Made by a program: the position numbers and the translations under genes
Notes under the pieces: generated by a model
What the model was told of the DNA's origin: nothing
Databases searched by the model: none
What the model saw: the letters and a program-made list of their open reading frames with translations, nothing else
Assembly (NCBI GenBank): GCA_963744735.1
Contig: CAVUVH010000002.1
Location: 1-64,000 of the forward strand
DNA length: 64,000 nt
Origin: RPQJ01 sp963744735
GTDB taxonomy: Bacteria > Pseudomonadota > Gammaproteobacteria > Steroidobacterales > Steroidobacteraceae
Direction: 5' to 3'
In this document: piece after piece, positions 21,864 through 33,762 of the stretch
How positions within the stretch are numbered: position 1 is the stretch's first letter
Layout: each line of letters starts with the position of its first letter

Positions 21864-23735
21864 ATGACGATGCCGGTGGGGGCGCGGCCCGGACGGGTCA
21901 GTCGGCGTGGAGCGTGCGGGTCCTGGGGCCGGGCCGCCGCCGTGGCGCTGCTGTGGCTGGCGGGCGCTACCGGCCCTGCGCCGGCCGCGGCCGCAGATCC
22001 GGAGAGCTGTCGTGCGGTCCGCCTGGCCGACGTCGGCTGGACCGCCGAGACGGCCACCACCGCCGTGTTTGCGCAGATCCTGGCCGACCTCGGGTACCGG
22101 CCGGTCACCACCGTGCTGTCCGTGCCGGTGACCTTCGAGTCGATGCGCAACGGCGACATCGACGTGTTCCTCGGCAACTGGATGCCGGCGCAGTCGCTGA
22201 TGCTGGCGCCGTATGCGGCCGCCGGCGACGTGGTCAAGGTGCGCGACAACCTGGTCGGCGCCAAGTACACGCTGGCCGTGCCGGACTACCTGCACGAGCA
22301 GGGGCTCAGGGACTTCGCCGACATCCAGCGATTCCGAAAAGAGCTGGGCGCATCGATTTACGGCATCGAGCCCGGCAACGACGGCAACGCCCACGTGCTC
22401 GACCTGATCAAGAAGAACGAGTTCGGCCTCGGCGGCTTCAAGCTGGTCGAGTCGAGCGAGCAGGGCATGCTGGCCCAGGTCGAACGCGCCTATCGCGCGC
22501 GCGAGGCGGTCGTGTTCCTGGCCTGGGCGCCGCACCCGATGAACACGCACTTCAACGTGCGCTACCTCACGGGTGGCGATGCCAGCTTCGGGCCCGACTT
22601 CGGCGCGGCGACCGTCAGCACCGTCGTGCGTCGCGGCTACCTCGAGCAGTGCCCGAACGTCGGCCGCCTGCTGCAGAACCTCGAGTTCGACGTCGACATC
22701 GAGAACGAGTGGATGGACCGCATCCTGAGCGACAAGGTGCGAGCGTCCGATCTCGCGCTCGAATGGGTCGCGCAGCGGCCGCCCCAGCTCGAGCGCTGGC
22801 TGGCCGGGGTGCAGACCTTCGACGGGCGACCGGCGCTCGCGGCCGCAGCGACGAACCGACGGTCAGGCTCGCATCATCTCTCCACGTTCGAGGACTGGGT
22901 GACCGCCAACAAGATCCCGGTCGGCGACTGGGCCACCGAAGTCGTCGAGTGGACCAAGAAGCACGCGGGCGGCGTGTTCGACGGCATCGCCGGGGCGCTG
23001 AAGGGCGGCACGCACGCGATCGGCAGTGCGCTCAATTTCCTGCCGGCGCCGGCCCTGATCGCGGTGATCGCCGGCTTTGCGTTCTGGCTGCGCCGGTCCT
23101 GGGGCCTGGCGCTGTTCATCGTGCTGTCGCTGCTGTTCATCATGAACCAGGGGTACTGGGAGGCGACGATCGAGACGCTGACGCTGGTGCTGGTGGCCGC
23201 GATCATCGCGACCCTGCTCGGCGTGCCGCTCGGCATCTGGGCGGCCAAGCGACCGCCGGTCTACGCCGCGATGCGGCCGGTGCTGGACCTGATGCAGACG
23301 CTGCCGACCTTCGTCTACCTGACGCCGACGCTGGTGCTGTTCGGGCTCGGCATCGTGCCGGGCCTGATCTCGACCATCATCTTCGCGCTGCCCGCGCCGA
23401 TCCGCATGACCCAGCTCGGCATTTCGTCGGTGCCCAAGACGCTGCGCGAAGCGGGCCAGGCGTTCGGCGCCACGCCGCTGCAGCTGCTGTTCAAGGTCGA
23501 GCTGCCCAGCGCAAGTCCGATGATCCTGGCCGGCATCACGCAGTGCATCATGCTGAGCCTGTCGATGGTCGTGATCGCTGCGCTGGTCGGCGCCGGCGGG
23601 CTGGGCGTGCCGGTGGTGCGTGCGCTCAACACCGTGCAGGTGGGCATGGGCTTCGAGGCGGGCATGGCGATCGTGCTGCTGGCGATCATGCTGGACCGGA
23701 TCAGCCGCCCGCCGGAAAAGAAGGGCCAGGAATGA
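21864..23735 (+). CDS. Choline-type ABC importer: binding protein fused to permease
   Basis: A single intact 623-residue frame carries an N-terminal signal peptide, a periplasmic OpuAC/ChoX-like binding domain (about 45-335) and a BPD-type permease (about 350-620). ChoX landmarks are strong: VRLADVGWTAETATTAVF, DVFLGNWMPAQ, GIEPGNDGNAHVL and LAWAPHPMNTHF. The permease has five to six membrane spans and the EAGQAFGATPLQLLFKVELPSA coupling loop. Choline is the best guess, with glycine betaine next. Binding protein and permease are usually separate genes in this family. The binding domain reaches its usual end (TFDGRPAL) just before the permease begins, so either a true fusion or a masked stop is possible. 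Confidence 0.9.
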   Translation: MTMPVGARPGRVSRRGACGSWGRAAAVALLWLAGATGPAPAAAADPESCRAVRLADVGWTAETATTAVFAQILADLGYRPVTTVLSVPVTFESMRNGDIDVFLGNWMPAQSLMLAPYAAAGDVVKVRDNLVGAKYTLAVPDYLHEQGLRDFADIQRFRKELGASIYGIEPGNDGNAHVLDLIKKNEFGLGGFKLVESSEQGMLAQVERAYRAREAVVFLAWAPHPMNTHFNVRYLTGGDASFGPDFGAATVSTVVRRGYLEQCPNVGRLLQNLEFDVDIENEWMDRILSDKVRASDLALEWVAQRPPQLERWLAGVQTFDGRPALAAAATNRRSGSHHLSTFEDWVTANKIPVGDWATEVVEWTKKHAGGVFDGIAGALKGGTHAIGSALNFLPAPALIAVIAGFAFWLRRSWGLALFIVLSLLFIMNQGYWEATIETLTLVLVAAIIATLLGVPLGIWAAKRPPVYAAMRPVLDLMQTLPTFVYLTPTLVLFGLGIVPGLISTIIFALPAPIRMTQLGISSVPKTLREAGQAFGATPLQLLFKVELPSASPMILAGITQCIMLSLSMVVIAALVGAGGLGVPVVRALNTVQVGMGFEAGMAIVLLAIMLDRISRPPEKKGQE

Positions 23736-24931
23736 ACGCGGCAGTCGAGTTCGACAAGGTCGACATCCTGTTCTCGGCCGAGACCGGCCGCAAGCGCGAG
23801 GCCGCGCTGAAGGCTGCGCTGAAGCTGCTCGACGCAGGCCAGGACCGCAATCACATCGAGACCGCCACCGGCGTCGTGGTCGGCGTGAGCAACGCCAGTC
23901 TCACCGTCCAGCGCGGCCAGATCTCGGTGCTGATGGGGCTGTCCGGTTCCGGCAAGTCGACGCTGCTGCGGGCCGCCAACGGCCTGAACCGCGTCACCCG
24001 CGGCCGCGTGCAGGTGCACGACGGCGACAAGCAGGTCGATGTCGCGAGCTGCGATGCCGCCTCGCTGCGCCGCCTGCGCCGCGGCACGATTGCCATGATC
24101 TTCCAGCAGTTCGGCCTGCTGCCGTGGCGCACGGTGCGCGAGAACGTCGGGCTGGGACTCGAACTGCGGGGCGAATCGCCCGCCGACCGCAAGCGCATCG
24201 TCGACGAGAAGCTGCAGCTGGTCGGCCTCGAGCGCTGGGCCGAGCGCTACGGGCACGAACTCTCGGGTGGCATGCAGCAGCGCGTCGGCCTGGCGCGCGC
24301 CTTTGCCACCGACGCGCCGATCCTGCTGATGGACGAGCCGTTCTCCGCGCTCGACCCGCTGATCCGCACCAAGCTGCAGGACGAGCTGCTGGCGCTGCAG
24401 GCGCGCGTGCGCAAGACGATCCTGTTCGTCACCCACGACCTGGACGAGGCGCTGAAGCTCGGCAACCAGACCTCGGTGCTCGAGGGCGGCCGCATCGTGC
24501 AGACCGGCACGCCCGAGGACATCGTGCTGCGTCCGGCCAGCGCCTACGTCGGCGAGTTCGTGCAGCACATGAACCCGCTGTCGGTGCTGAACGGGCGCAT
24601 GGTGATGCGGCCCTGGAGCGAGCTGTCGCCGGACGGCGACTCGCGCTGGCTCGACCCGGGCCGGCGCTATTCCGCGGCCATCGACGCGGACGGCAAGCCC
24701 CTGGCGGCTGCGTTCGAGGGCGCGCCGCTGCCTGTGCGCGCGGCAGGCGCCGAGGGCGACGGCCTGCGCGTGGCCGACCTCGAAACGCCGCTGCGCCAGC
24801 TGATCCAATGGTGCCGGGCCGGCCAGCCCGTGCTGCTCGCCGAAGGCGGCGCGGTGCGTGGCGTGTGCGGGCCGGCCGAAGTCATCCGTGCCCTTGCCAC
24901 CAGCGACGCGCGTGCGCGCGCTCTTTCCTGA
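23732..24931 (+). CDS. ABC transporter ATP-binding protein (ProV/ChoV type)
   Basis: This is an intact 399-residue ATPase. Walker A is GLSGSGKSTLL, the Q-loop FQQFGLLPWRTV, the signature LSGGMQQRVGLARA, Walker B ILLMDEPFSALDPL and the switch histidine FVTHDLDEA. A C-terminal regulatory extension follows ASAYVGEFVQHMNPLSVL, as in quaternary-amine transporters. Its start overlaps the permease stop as ATGA, so synthesis is coupled. It energises uptake by the fused binding protein/permease. Confidence 0.94.
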   Translation: MNAAVEFDKVDILFSAETGRKREAALKAALKLLDAGQDRNHIETATGVVVGVSNASLTVQRGQISVLMGLSGSGKSTLLRAANGLNRVTRGRVQVHDGDKQVDVASCDAASLRRLRRGTIAMIFQQFGLLPWRTVRENVGLGLELRGESPADRKRIVDEKLQLVGLERWAERYGHELSGGMQQRVGLARAFATDAPILLMDEPFSALDPLIRTKLQDELLALQARVRKTILFVTHDLDEALKLGNQTSVLEGGRIVQTGTPEDIVLRPASAYVGEFVQHMNPLSVLNGRMVMRPWSELSPDGDSRWLDPGRRYSAAIDADGKPLAAAFEGAPLPVRAAGAEGDGLRVADLETPLRQLIQWCRAGQPVLLAEGGAVRGVCGPAEVIRALATSDARARALS

Positions 24932-24953
24932 CCGAACCCCTGGAGATCCTCCG

Positions 24954-27296
<2,343 letters not shown>

Positions 27297-27333
27297 GCGG
27301 CAGGCGGTCCGGGCAGGTCCGCGCGACGTCGTC

Positions 27334-27397
27334 TGGCGCGCGCGGACAAGCCTTTGTCGCAAATTGATCAGCCGCGCAGCGGGGGCGCGACCATACT
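27334..27397 (+). promoter_or_regulatory. Shared operator and -10 box ahead of the first mttB-family gene
   Basis: Half-sites TGGCGC (27334-27339) and TGTCGC (27355-27360) start 21 bp apart with GACAAGC between them (27345-27351). A -10-like CATACT at 27392-27397 starts 37 bases after the second half-site start; no normally spaced -35 exists. The same arrangement occurs at 35937-36000 (minus) and 52925-52987. Two in-phase half-sites two helical turns apart suit an AraC/GlxA-type activator. Confidence 0.72.
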
Positions 27398-27427
27398 CGC
27401 TGCACAGCAGTCGGTAACGGAGCCCCC

Positions 27428-29005
27428 ATGTCCGGCATGGAAGAACAGCCGCCCTCCGGCGAAAAGCGCTCGCTGCGCAGTGGCCGCGAGGCCAAGCGGG
27501 CTGCCCGCGCGGCGCGCGCGGCGTCGTCGATTCCCTACATCACGCGCGCGATCCCGCGCTTCGAGGTCCTGGCCGACGACGGCCTGGCGCTGATCGAGCG
27601 CAACGCCGAGACGATCCTCGCCGAGATCGGGATCGGCTTCCGCGACGATCCCGAGGCGCTCGACCTCTGGCGCAAGGCGGGCGCCGACGTCGAGGGCGAA
27701 ATGGTGCGCTTCCCGCGCGGCATGTGCCGCGAGCTGGTGCAGAAGAACGCGCCGCGCGAGTTCACCCAGTACGCGCGCAACCCCGCGCGCAACGTGCACA
27801 TCGGCGGCGATTGCACCGTGTTCGCGCCAGCCTACGGCTCGCCGTTCATCCACAACCTGGACGAAGGCCGGCGCTACGCGCGGCTCGACGATTTCCGCAA
27901 TTTCGTCAAGCTCGCCTACATGGCGAACTCGCTGCACCACTCGGGCGGCACGATCTGCGAGCCGGTGGACCTGCCGGTGAACAAGCGTCACCTCGACATG
28001 GTGTACAGCCACCTGAAGTACAGCGACAAGGCGTTCATGGGCTCGGTCACCGCGCCCGAGCGTGCCGCCGACAGCATCGAGCTGGCGAAGATCGCGTTCG
28101 GTGCCGACGCCGTCGATCCCGCGAGCGGCAAGCTGCGCACGATGCTGATCAGCCTGATCAACGTCAATTCGCCGATGGTCTACGACGCGACCATGCTGGG
28201 CGCGCTGAAGGTCTATGCGCGCGCCAACCAGGCCACGATCATCACGCCGTTCATCCTCTCGGGCGCGATGTCGCCCGTGACGGTGGCGGGGACGGCCGCG
28301 CAGACGCTGGCCGAGGCGCTGGCCGGCATGGCCTTTGCGCAGATCGTCAATCCCGGTGCCCCCGTGGTGCTTGGCAGCTTCGCGTCGTCGATCTCGATGC
28401 AGTCCGGCGCGCCGACCTTCGGCACGCCGGAGCCGGCGCTGGTGCTGTACACGATGGCCGCGCTGGCGCGCCGGCTGGGCGTGCCGTTCCGCTCGGGCGG
28501 CAGCCTGTGCGCGTCAAAGGTGCCGGATGCGCAGGCGGCGTTCGAATCGGCGCAGACGCTGCTGCCGACCTGCCTGGCGGGCGTGAATTTCGTGCTGCAC
28601 ACCGCGGGCTGGCTCGAGGGCGGCCTGGCGATGGGGTACGAGAAGTTCATGATGGACGTCGACCAGGCCGGCATGATGCACACCCTGCTCGCGGGCGTGG
28701 ATCTGTCGGAGAACGGGCAGGCCATGGACGCGATCCGCGAAGTGGGGCCGGGCAATCACTTCCTCGGTTGCGCGCACACGCAGGCCAATTTCGAGGGCGC
28801 GTTCTATCGCTCGCCGATCGCCGACAACAACAGCTACGAGCAATGGCAGGCCGAAGGCTCGCTGGACCTCGCCCAGCGCGCCAACGCGCTGTGGAAGCGG
28901 CAACTGGCCGAGTACGTGCCGCCGCCGCTGGATCCGGCGGTGGACGAAGCGCTGCTCGATTACATCGGCCGGCGCAAGGCCGCTGCTCCCGACTCCAACG
29001 TCTAA
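27428..29005 (+). CDS. MttB-superfamily corrinoid methyltransferase (non-pyrrolysine), first copy
   Basis: This intact 525-residue member of the trimethylamine methyltransferase family (COG5598) moves a methyl group from a methylated amine to a corrinoid protein. Conserved family segments include LHHSGGTICEPVDLPVNKRHLD, a central TPFILSGAMSPVTVAGTAAQTLAEALAG and FVLHTAGWLEGGLAMGYEKFMMD. There is no in-frame amber codon, so it belongs with the non-pyrrolysine enzymes that demethylate quaternary amines such as glycine betaine, proline betaine or carnitine. Its own promoter carries the operator shared with the corrinoid operon. The exact substrate is not determinable here. Confidence 0.92.
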   Translation: MSGMEEQPPSGEKRSLRSGREAKRAARAARAASSIPYITRAIPRFEVLADDGLALIERNAETILAEIGIGFRDDPEALDLWRKAGADVEGEMVRFPRGMCRELVQKNAPREFTQYARNPARNVHIGGDCTVFAPAYGSPFIHNLDEGRRYARLDDFRNFVKLAYMANSLHHSGGTICEPVDLPVNKRHLDMVYSHLKYSDKAFMGSVTAPERAADSIELAKIAFGADAVDPASGKLRTMLISLINVNSPMVYDATMLGALKVYARANQATIITPFILSGAMSPVTVAGTAAQTLAEALAGMAFAQIVNPGAPVVLGSFASSISMQSGAPTFGTPEPALVLYTMAALARRLGVPFRSGGSLCASKVPDAQAAFESAQTLLPTCLAGVNFVLHTAGWLEGGLAMGYEKFMMDVDQAGMMHTLLAGVDLSENGQAMDAIREVGPGNHFLGCAHTQANFEGAFYRSPIADNNSYEQWQAEGSLDLAQRANALWKRQLAEYVPPPLDPAVDEALLDYIGRRKAAAPDSNV

Positions 29006-29032
29006 GCAGGCTACTGCACCTCGTCCCGCTTG

Positions 29033-29080
29033 CCTCACCTCTCCCGCTTGCGGGAGAGGTCGCGCGTAGCGCGGGTGAGG
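29033..29080. repeat. REP-like palindrome (CTCTCCCGC family)
   Basis: A nested palindrome: CTCCCGC/GCGGGAG stem flanked by CCTCACC and GGGTGAGG. The same unit recurs at 29680-29748, 37104-37222 and 37432-37512. It lies just after the methyltransferase gene and may protect mRNA ends. Confidence 0.85.
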
Positions 29081-29102
29081 GCTGCATCCCAGGGCCCGCT
29101 CG

Positions 29103-29307
29103 CCGGGTGGCTGTCGTCCTCGGCACTCCGGGTCTCGCGCGCTTCGTGAATCGCGCGGACGAACCGCACGATTCACGGCGACCCTTGCTCGAGCGAGAGC
29201 GAAGCGATGGTGGCAGCGCAGCAGCGACACGACGGCGGTGCCGCTTCGCTCTTCACGCTCGAGCTGCGGCGCTCGACACGGAGTGCCGAGGACAGACGGC
29301 CACCCGG
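29103..29307 (+). repeat. Structured intergenic element, copy A
   Basis: The outer arms 29103-29130 and 29279-29307 are complementary (for example TCCTCGGCACTCCG with CGGAGTGCCGAGGA). An inner stem pairs 29145-29153 with 29169-29177, and AGAGCGAAGCG pairs with CGCTTCGCTCT further in. The core starts GGGTCTCGCGCGCTTCGTG and ends CTCGAGCTGCGGCGCTCGA. No protein is evident. Copies B and C share the core while their outer arms differ yet remain paired. Confidence 0.75.
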
Positions 29308-29460
29308 CGGGCGGGCCTGGGAGGTTTCAGCCACGCGCGCGCTGTCGGACGTCGCCGACCGGATCTGTCGCACGAACTGCCTCGAGCAGCGTGCTCACCG
29401 CGAGCCCATCGGCTAGTCGCGCACGGGCGCGGGTAGGGCGCAGGCATGGCCCGCTGCGCA

Positions 29461-29655
29461 GGTTCCGGTCTTCCTCCGCGCTCCGTGTCGAGCGCCGCAG
29501 CCCGGACGCAGGTGCGAGGCGGCCTCGATTTCTCCGACCTGCCGCGGGCACCCTCGCCGAGCACCCGTTCGGGCAAGGCTCGCCGTGAATCGTGCGGTTC
29601 GTCCGCGCGATTCACGAAGCGCGCGAGACCCGGAGCGCGGCGGAAGACCGGAACC
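29461..29655 (-). repeat. Structured intergenic element, copy B (inverted)
   Basis: The arms 29461-29485 and 29631-29655 pair with a single G-U-compatible mismatch. Read on the minus strand, the core matches copy A (GGGTCTCGCGCGCTTCGTG near 29630 and GCTGCGGCGCTCGACACGG near 29480), but the outer arm sequence is different. The stretch between A and B (29308-29460) holds no recognisable gene. Confidence 0.75.
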
Positions 29656-29679
29656 CGTGCAGCGGGCCAGGAGATACGA

Positions 29680-29748
29680 CCCTCACCCGCGCTGCGCGCG
29701 GACCCTCACCCGGCCTGCGGCCGACCTCTCCCGCAGAGCGGGAGAGGT
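29680..29748. repeat. REP-like palindrome cluster
   Basis: Two overlapping units (CCCTCACCCG with GCGCTGCGCGCG, then CCCTCACCCGGCC with CTCTCCCGC/GCGGGAGAG) abut the 3' end of the corrinoid-activation gene; its stop codon is only a few bases away, at 29755-29757. Confidence 0.8.
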
Positions 29749-29754
29749 ACGGAC

Positions 29755-31795
29755 TCAGGACGGACGCGCGGGCCGCCGACTCCGGCTGCCTCTCGTCTCG
29801 CCGACCGGCTGTGCCGCAGTCTTCAGCGGCGGCAGCTCCACCACCTTGCGCAGGTTGGGGTAGTCCGCGGTCTTGTGCGGGATCGCCATCGCCTCGACGA
29901 AATGCTCCTGGAAGCGCGGCTCGATCGCGGTCTCGATCTTCTCGATGCGGCGCACCAGCGCCTCGATCGTCGCGCGCGAGCGCGAGTCGAGCAGCGCGAT
30001 GCGCGCGCCGGTGCCGGCGGCGTTGCCGGCCGAGCTGACCTTGGTCAGGTCGCAGTCCGGGATCATGCCGAGCACCATCGCGTACATCACGTCGATGTGG
30101 CTGCCGAAGGCGCCGGCGAGGCGGATGCGGTCGACGCTTGTCGACGCCCAGGCGCTCCATCAGCAGCCGGATGCCGGCATAGAGCGCCGCCTTGGCGAGC
30201 TGGATCGCGCGCACGTCGTTCTGCGTGATGCTGAGCGTCTGCGCGCCGTCGTGCAGCAGGTAGGAGAAGGTGCGGCCCGCTCGCCACCGACGCGCGGCGA
30301 CTGCGCGCCGCGAGCGCGCCGTCGATCACGCCGTCCTGGCGTGATGATCGCCGGCCAGGTACATCTCGGCGATCACCTCGATGATGCCGGAGCCGCAGAT
30401 GCCGGTGACGCCGGTGCGTCTCGTCGCCTCGGCGAAGCCGGGCTCGTCCGACCACAGGTCGCAGCCGATGACCTTGAAGCGCGGCTCCAGCGTCTCGCGG
30501 TCGATGCGCACGCGCTCGATCGCGCCCGGCGCCGCGCGCTGGCCGCAGCTGATCTGCGCGCCCTCGAAGGCGGGCCCGGTCGGGCTGGAGCAGGCGACGA
30601 GCCGCTGGCGGTTGCCGAGCACGATCTCGGCGTTGGTGCCGACGTCGACCAGCAGCGTCATCTCGTCGGTCAGGTCGGGACGCTCGGCCAGGATCACGCC
30701 GGCGGTGTCGGCGCCGACATGGCCGGCGATGCAGGGCAGGACGTAGACGCGCGCGTTGGGGTGCAGGGCCAGGCCGAGCTCGGCCGCCGTCACCGTCACC
30801 GCGCGATCGATGGCGAGCGCGAACGGCGCGCCGCCGAGCTCGACCGGATCGATGCCGAGCAGCAGGTGATGCATGATCGGGTTGCCGACCAGCGTCACCT
30901 CGAGGATCGTCTCCGTGTCGATGCCGGCCTCGGCGGCCACCTCGGCCGCCAGTTCGCTCGAGCGCCTCGCGCACGGCGGCGGTCATCTGCGCCGCGCCGC
31001 CCGGGTTCATCATCGACGTAGGAGACCCGGCTCATCAGGTCTTCGCCGAAGCGGATCTGCGGGTTCATGCGGCCGGCGGACGCCACGACCTCGCCGCTCG
31101 ACCAGGTCGCACAGGTGCGCGGCGATGGTGGTCGAGCCGACGTCGACGGCGAGGCCGTAATGCCGCCTCGTGGAAGCCCGGCCAGACGGCGATGATGCGG
31201 TTGGCGTCGTGCACCGCGACGGTCACCTGCCACTGGCCTTCGCGCAGCACGGGCTGCAGCCGCTGCAGCACCGACAGGTCGCAGTCGAGGTCCTTGAGCT
31301 GCCACTCGCGGGCGAGCGCCAGTCTCGAGCCGCTGCAGGTCGCCCTGACGGATCGTGCATGTCGGGCTCGGCCACCTCGACATAAGTGCAGCTTGACCAG
31401 CGGGTACGAGCTCGATGTCGCGCGCCTCGGCGCCCTTGCGCACCACCTGCCGGTGCACCTGGCTGTCGGACGGCACGTCGACCACGACGTCGCCCTCGAC
31501 CTGGGCCTGGCAGGAGAGCCGGCGTCCCTCGGCCAGCACCTTGCGGCTGGCGTAGCGCTGCTCGGTCTCCGAGGTCGGCGACAGCGATGGCCGCGCTGCG
31601 AGCGCACGCCGTGCTTGGCGAACTCGCCTTCGGCCACCAGCACCTGGCAGCGGCCGCAGATCGCCGCGCCCGCCGCAGACGGAGTCGATGTCGACGCCGA
31701 GCTGGCGCGCGGCCGTCAGCAGGGGCGTGCCCAACGGGAAGCGTCCGCGCTTGCCCGGAGGGCGTGAAGACGACGAGGGGATCGTTGCGGCTCAC
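29755..31795 (-). CDS. Corrinoid-activating 2Fe-2S / ASKHA (DUF4445, RACo-like) protein, many frameshifts
   Basis: This protein is predicted to use ATP and an N-terminal ferredoxin domain to re-reduce inactive Co(II) corrinoid. Across frames one can read MSRNDPLVVFTPSG, then the cysteine-rich cluster region GVDIDSVCGG with ICGRCQVLVAEGEF, and a long ASKHA-type half: TLVGNPIMHHLLLGIDPVEL, LLVDVGTNAEIVLGN, CSSPTGPAFEGAQISCG, TGICGSGIIEVIAEM and VSSAGNAAGTGARIALL. The repaired length of about 680 residues fits the family. It is the last gene of the corrinoid operon. At least six shifts are needed. Confidence 0.85.
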
Positions 31796-31807
31796 GTCGT
31801 CATTGCC

Positions 31808-32746
31808 TCAGGCGGCACCCGGGGTGCCGGCGGCGCGACGACGGGCGCCGCCTTCGCGCCGGCCGCGCTGTTCGCCTGGCGCGCCCGTGCCCGGCGGCGG
31901 CACTTCGCGGAAGCGCCGGATCCAGCGCGCGCAGTCCGGGTCGTGACCCATCATCACGTCGGCGGCCATGCAGGCCTTGACGATGTCGCCGTGCAGCGGG
32001 TTGGTGATGGCCGAGGTCATGCCCGAGGCGATCGCCATGGTCAGGAAGCCGCTGTTGATGCCGTCGCGCGTCGGCAGGCCGAAGCTGATGTTGGACGCGC
32101 CGCAGGTCGTGTTGACCTTGAGCTCCTCGCGCAGGCGCGTGACCAGGCGCATCACCTGCACGCCGGCCTGGTTGATCGCGCCGATCGGCATGACCAGCGG
32201 GTCGACCACGACGTCGCAGGCCGGGATGCCGTGGTCCATCGGCGCGGTGCGACGATCTTCTTCGCCACCTCGAAGCGCACGTCGGGGTCCTCGGAGATGC
32301 CGGTCTCGTCGTTGGAGATCGCGACGACCGCCGCGCCGTACTTCTTCACCAGCGGCAGCACGGTCTCCAGCCGCTCTTCCTCGCCGGTGACCGAGTTGAC
32401 CAGCGGCTTGCCCTTGTAGACTGCGAGGCCCGCCTCGAGCGCGGCGACGATCGAGGAGTCGATCGACAGCGGCACGTCGGTGATCGACTGCACCAGCTGG
32501 ATCGCTCGCGCCAGGATCGCCGGCTCGTCGGCCAGCGGGATGCCGGCGTTGACGTCGAGCATGTGCGCGCCGGCCGCCACCTGCGCCAGCGCGTCCGACT
32601 CGACGCGGCTGAAATCGCCGGCCGCCATCTCCGCGGCGAGCAGCTTGCGGCCCGGTCGGGTTGATGCGCTCGCCGATGATCACGAACGGGCGGTCGAAGC
32701 CGATGACCACTTCGCGGGTCGCCGAGCTGATGACGGTGTCGGTCAT
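31808..32746 (-). CDS. Methyltetrahydrofolate:corrinoid methyltransferase (MtgA/AcsE-like), two frameshifts
   Basis: This TIM-barrel pterin-binding protein moves methyl between the corrinoid protein and tetrahydrofolate. It opens with IGERINPTG, then ML DVNAGIPLADEP, PLSIDSS, NSVTGEEERLETVLPLV, VAISNDETG and GASNISFGLPTR, all typical of the family. The start ATG 32746 overlaps the MetF stop. In glycine-betaine-using anaerobes the equivalent enzyme (MtgA) works with MtgB and MtgC; here MttB homologues and the corrinoid protein are close by. The tail is rich in proline, glycine and arginine and may itself be frame-altered. Confidence 0.88.
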   Translation of the reverse strand: MTDTVISSATREVVIGFDRPFVIIGERINPTGPQAARRGDGGRRFQPRRVGRAGAGGGRRAHARRQRRHPAGRRAGDPGASDPAGAVDHRRAAVDRLLDRRRARGGPRSLQGQAAGQLGHRRGRAAGDRAAAGEEVRRGGRRDLQRRDRHLRGPRRALRGGEEDRRTAPMDHGIPACDVVVDPLVMPIGAINQAGVQVMRLVTRLREELKVNTTCGASNISFGLPTRDGINSGFLTMAIASGMTSAITNPLHGDIVKACMAADVMMGHDPDCARWIRRFREVPPPGTGAPGEQRGRREGGARRRAAGTPGAA

Positions 32747-33762
32747 GAGGGTTTCCTGTCTTCGTTGATCTGTGTGTCGCGGCCCGGGTACCACGGTACG
32801 CGCCCGGCGAGCACGCCGGACCGCTCGATGACCTCGGCGACGGATTCTTCCTGGCGGTAGGCCATGACGTGCACGCCGGCCACGCCCTTGATCTCGCGGA
32901 TTCCTGGATCAGGTCGACGCAGAGCTTGGGCCTTCGCGCGGTCTGGTCCTGCGCGCCCTCGAGCCGGTCGATGACGGCGTCCGGAATGTGGACGCCCGGC
33001 ACGTGGGTGCGCATCCACTCGCCGGCCTTGGCCGACCTGAGCGGCCCGACGCCGACCAGGATGAAGACCTGGTCGAGCAGGCCGGCATCCTCGACCGCCG
33101 TCATGAAGCGGCGCAGCAGCGGCACGTCGTAGCAGTACTGGGTCTGCACGAACTGCGCGCCGGCCGCGATCTTCTTCGCCAGGCGCGACGGCACGGTACT
33201 CGACCGGCGAGACGAAGGGGTTCTCGGCGGCGCCCAGGAACACCCGCGGCGCATAGCTGATCTTGCGGCCGCTCTGGAAGCGATGCTCGTCGCGCAGGCC
33301 GCGGGCGATGCCGAGCAGCGAGGTGGAGTCGAGGTCGAACACGGGCTTGGCCTGCGGATGGTCGCCCGCCTGCACGCCGTCGCCGGTCAGGCACAGCACG
33401 TTGCAGACGCCCATGGCGGCACCGCCCAGGATGTCGCCCTGGATCGCGATGCGGTTCTTGTCGCGGCAGGAGATCTGCATCACCGGCGCGTAGCCGACGC
33501 GCGTCAGCAGCGCGCAGACGGCCAGGCTCGACATGTGGCAGTTGGCGCCGCTGCCGTCGGTGGCGTTGATCGCGTCGACCTAGCCGTCGAAGACGCGGGC
33601 CCGCTCGTAGACGTCTTCCGGGTCGGCCGAATCCGGCGGGTCGAGCTCGGCGGTGACCGCGAACGCGCCCGCGCGCAGCACGCGCTCGAGCCGCCCGGGC
33701 GAGGTGTGGCCCGGGAGGATCGGCAGGGGATAACCCGGGACCGGTTCGTCCTCGAACTTCAC
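32743..33762 (-). CDS. metF: Methylenetetrahydrofolate reductase (MetF-like), frameshifts plus an in-frame amber codon
   Basis: This flavoprotein interconverts methyl-THF and methylene-THF. GTG 33762 overlaps the metV-like stop as GTGA. Family motifs include FAVTAELDPPDSAD, CRDKNRIAIQGDILGGAAMGV, VLCLTGDGVQAGDHPQAKPVFDLDS and FVQTQYCYDVPLLRRFM. Two compensating shifts (near 33180 and 32900) return to the original frame. TAG at 33580-33582 interrupts DG*VDAINATDGSGANCHMSS exactly in frame, where relatives usually have lysine or an aromatic residue. In this operon the enzyme probably runs in the oxidative direction. Confidence 0.88.

Noticed and set aside
29103..29655. An insertion sequence with terminal inverted repeats
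   Set aside because: No transposase frame lies between the arms, the arms differ between copies while remaining paired, and no target duplication was evident.
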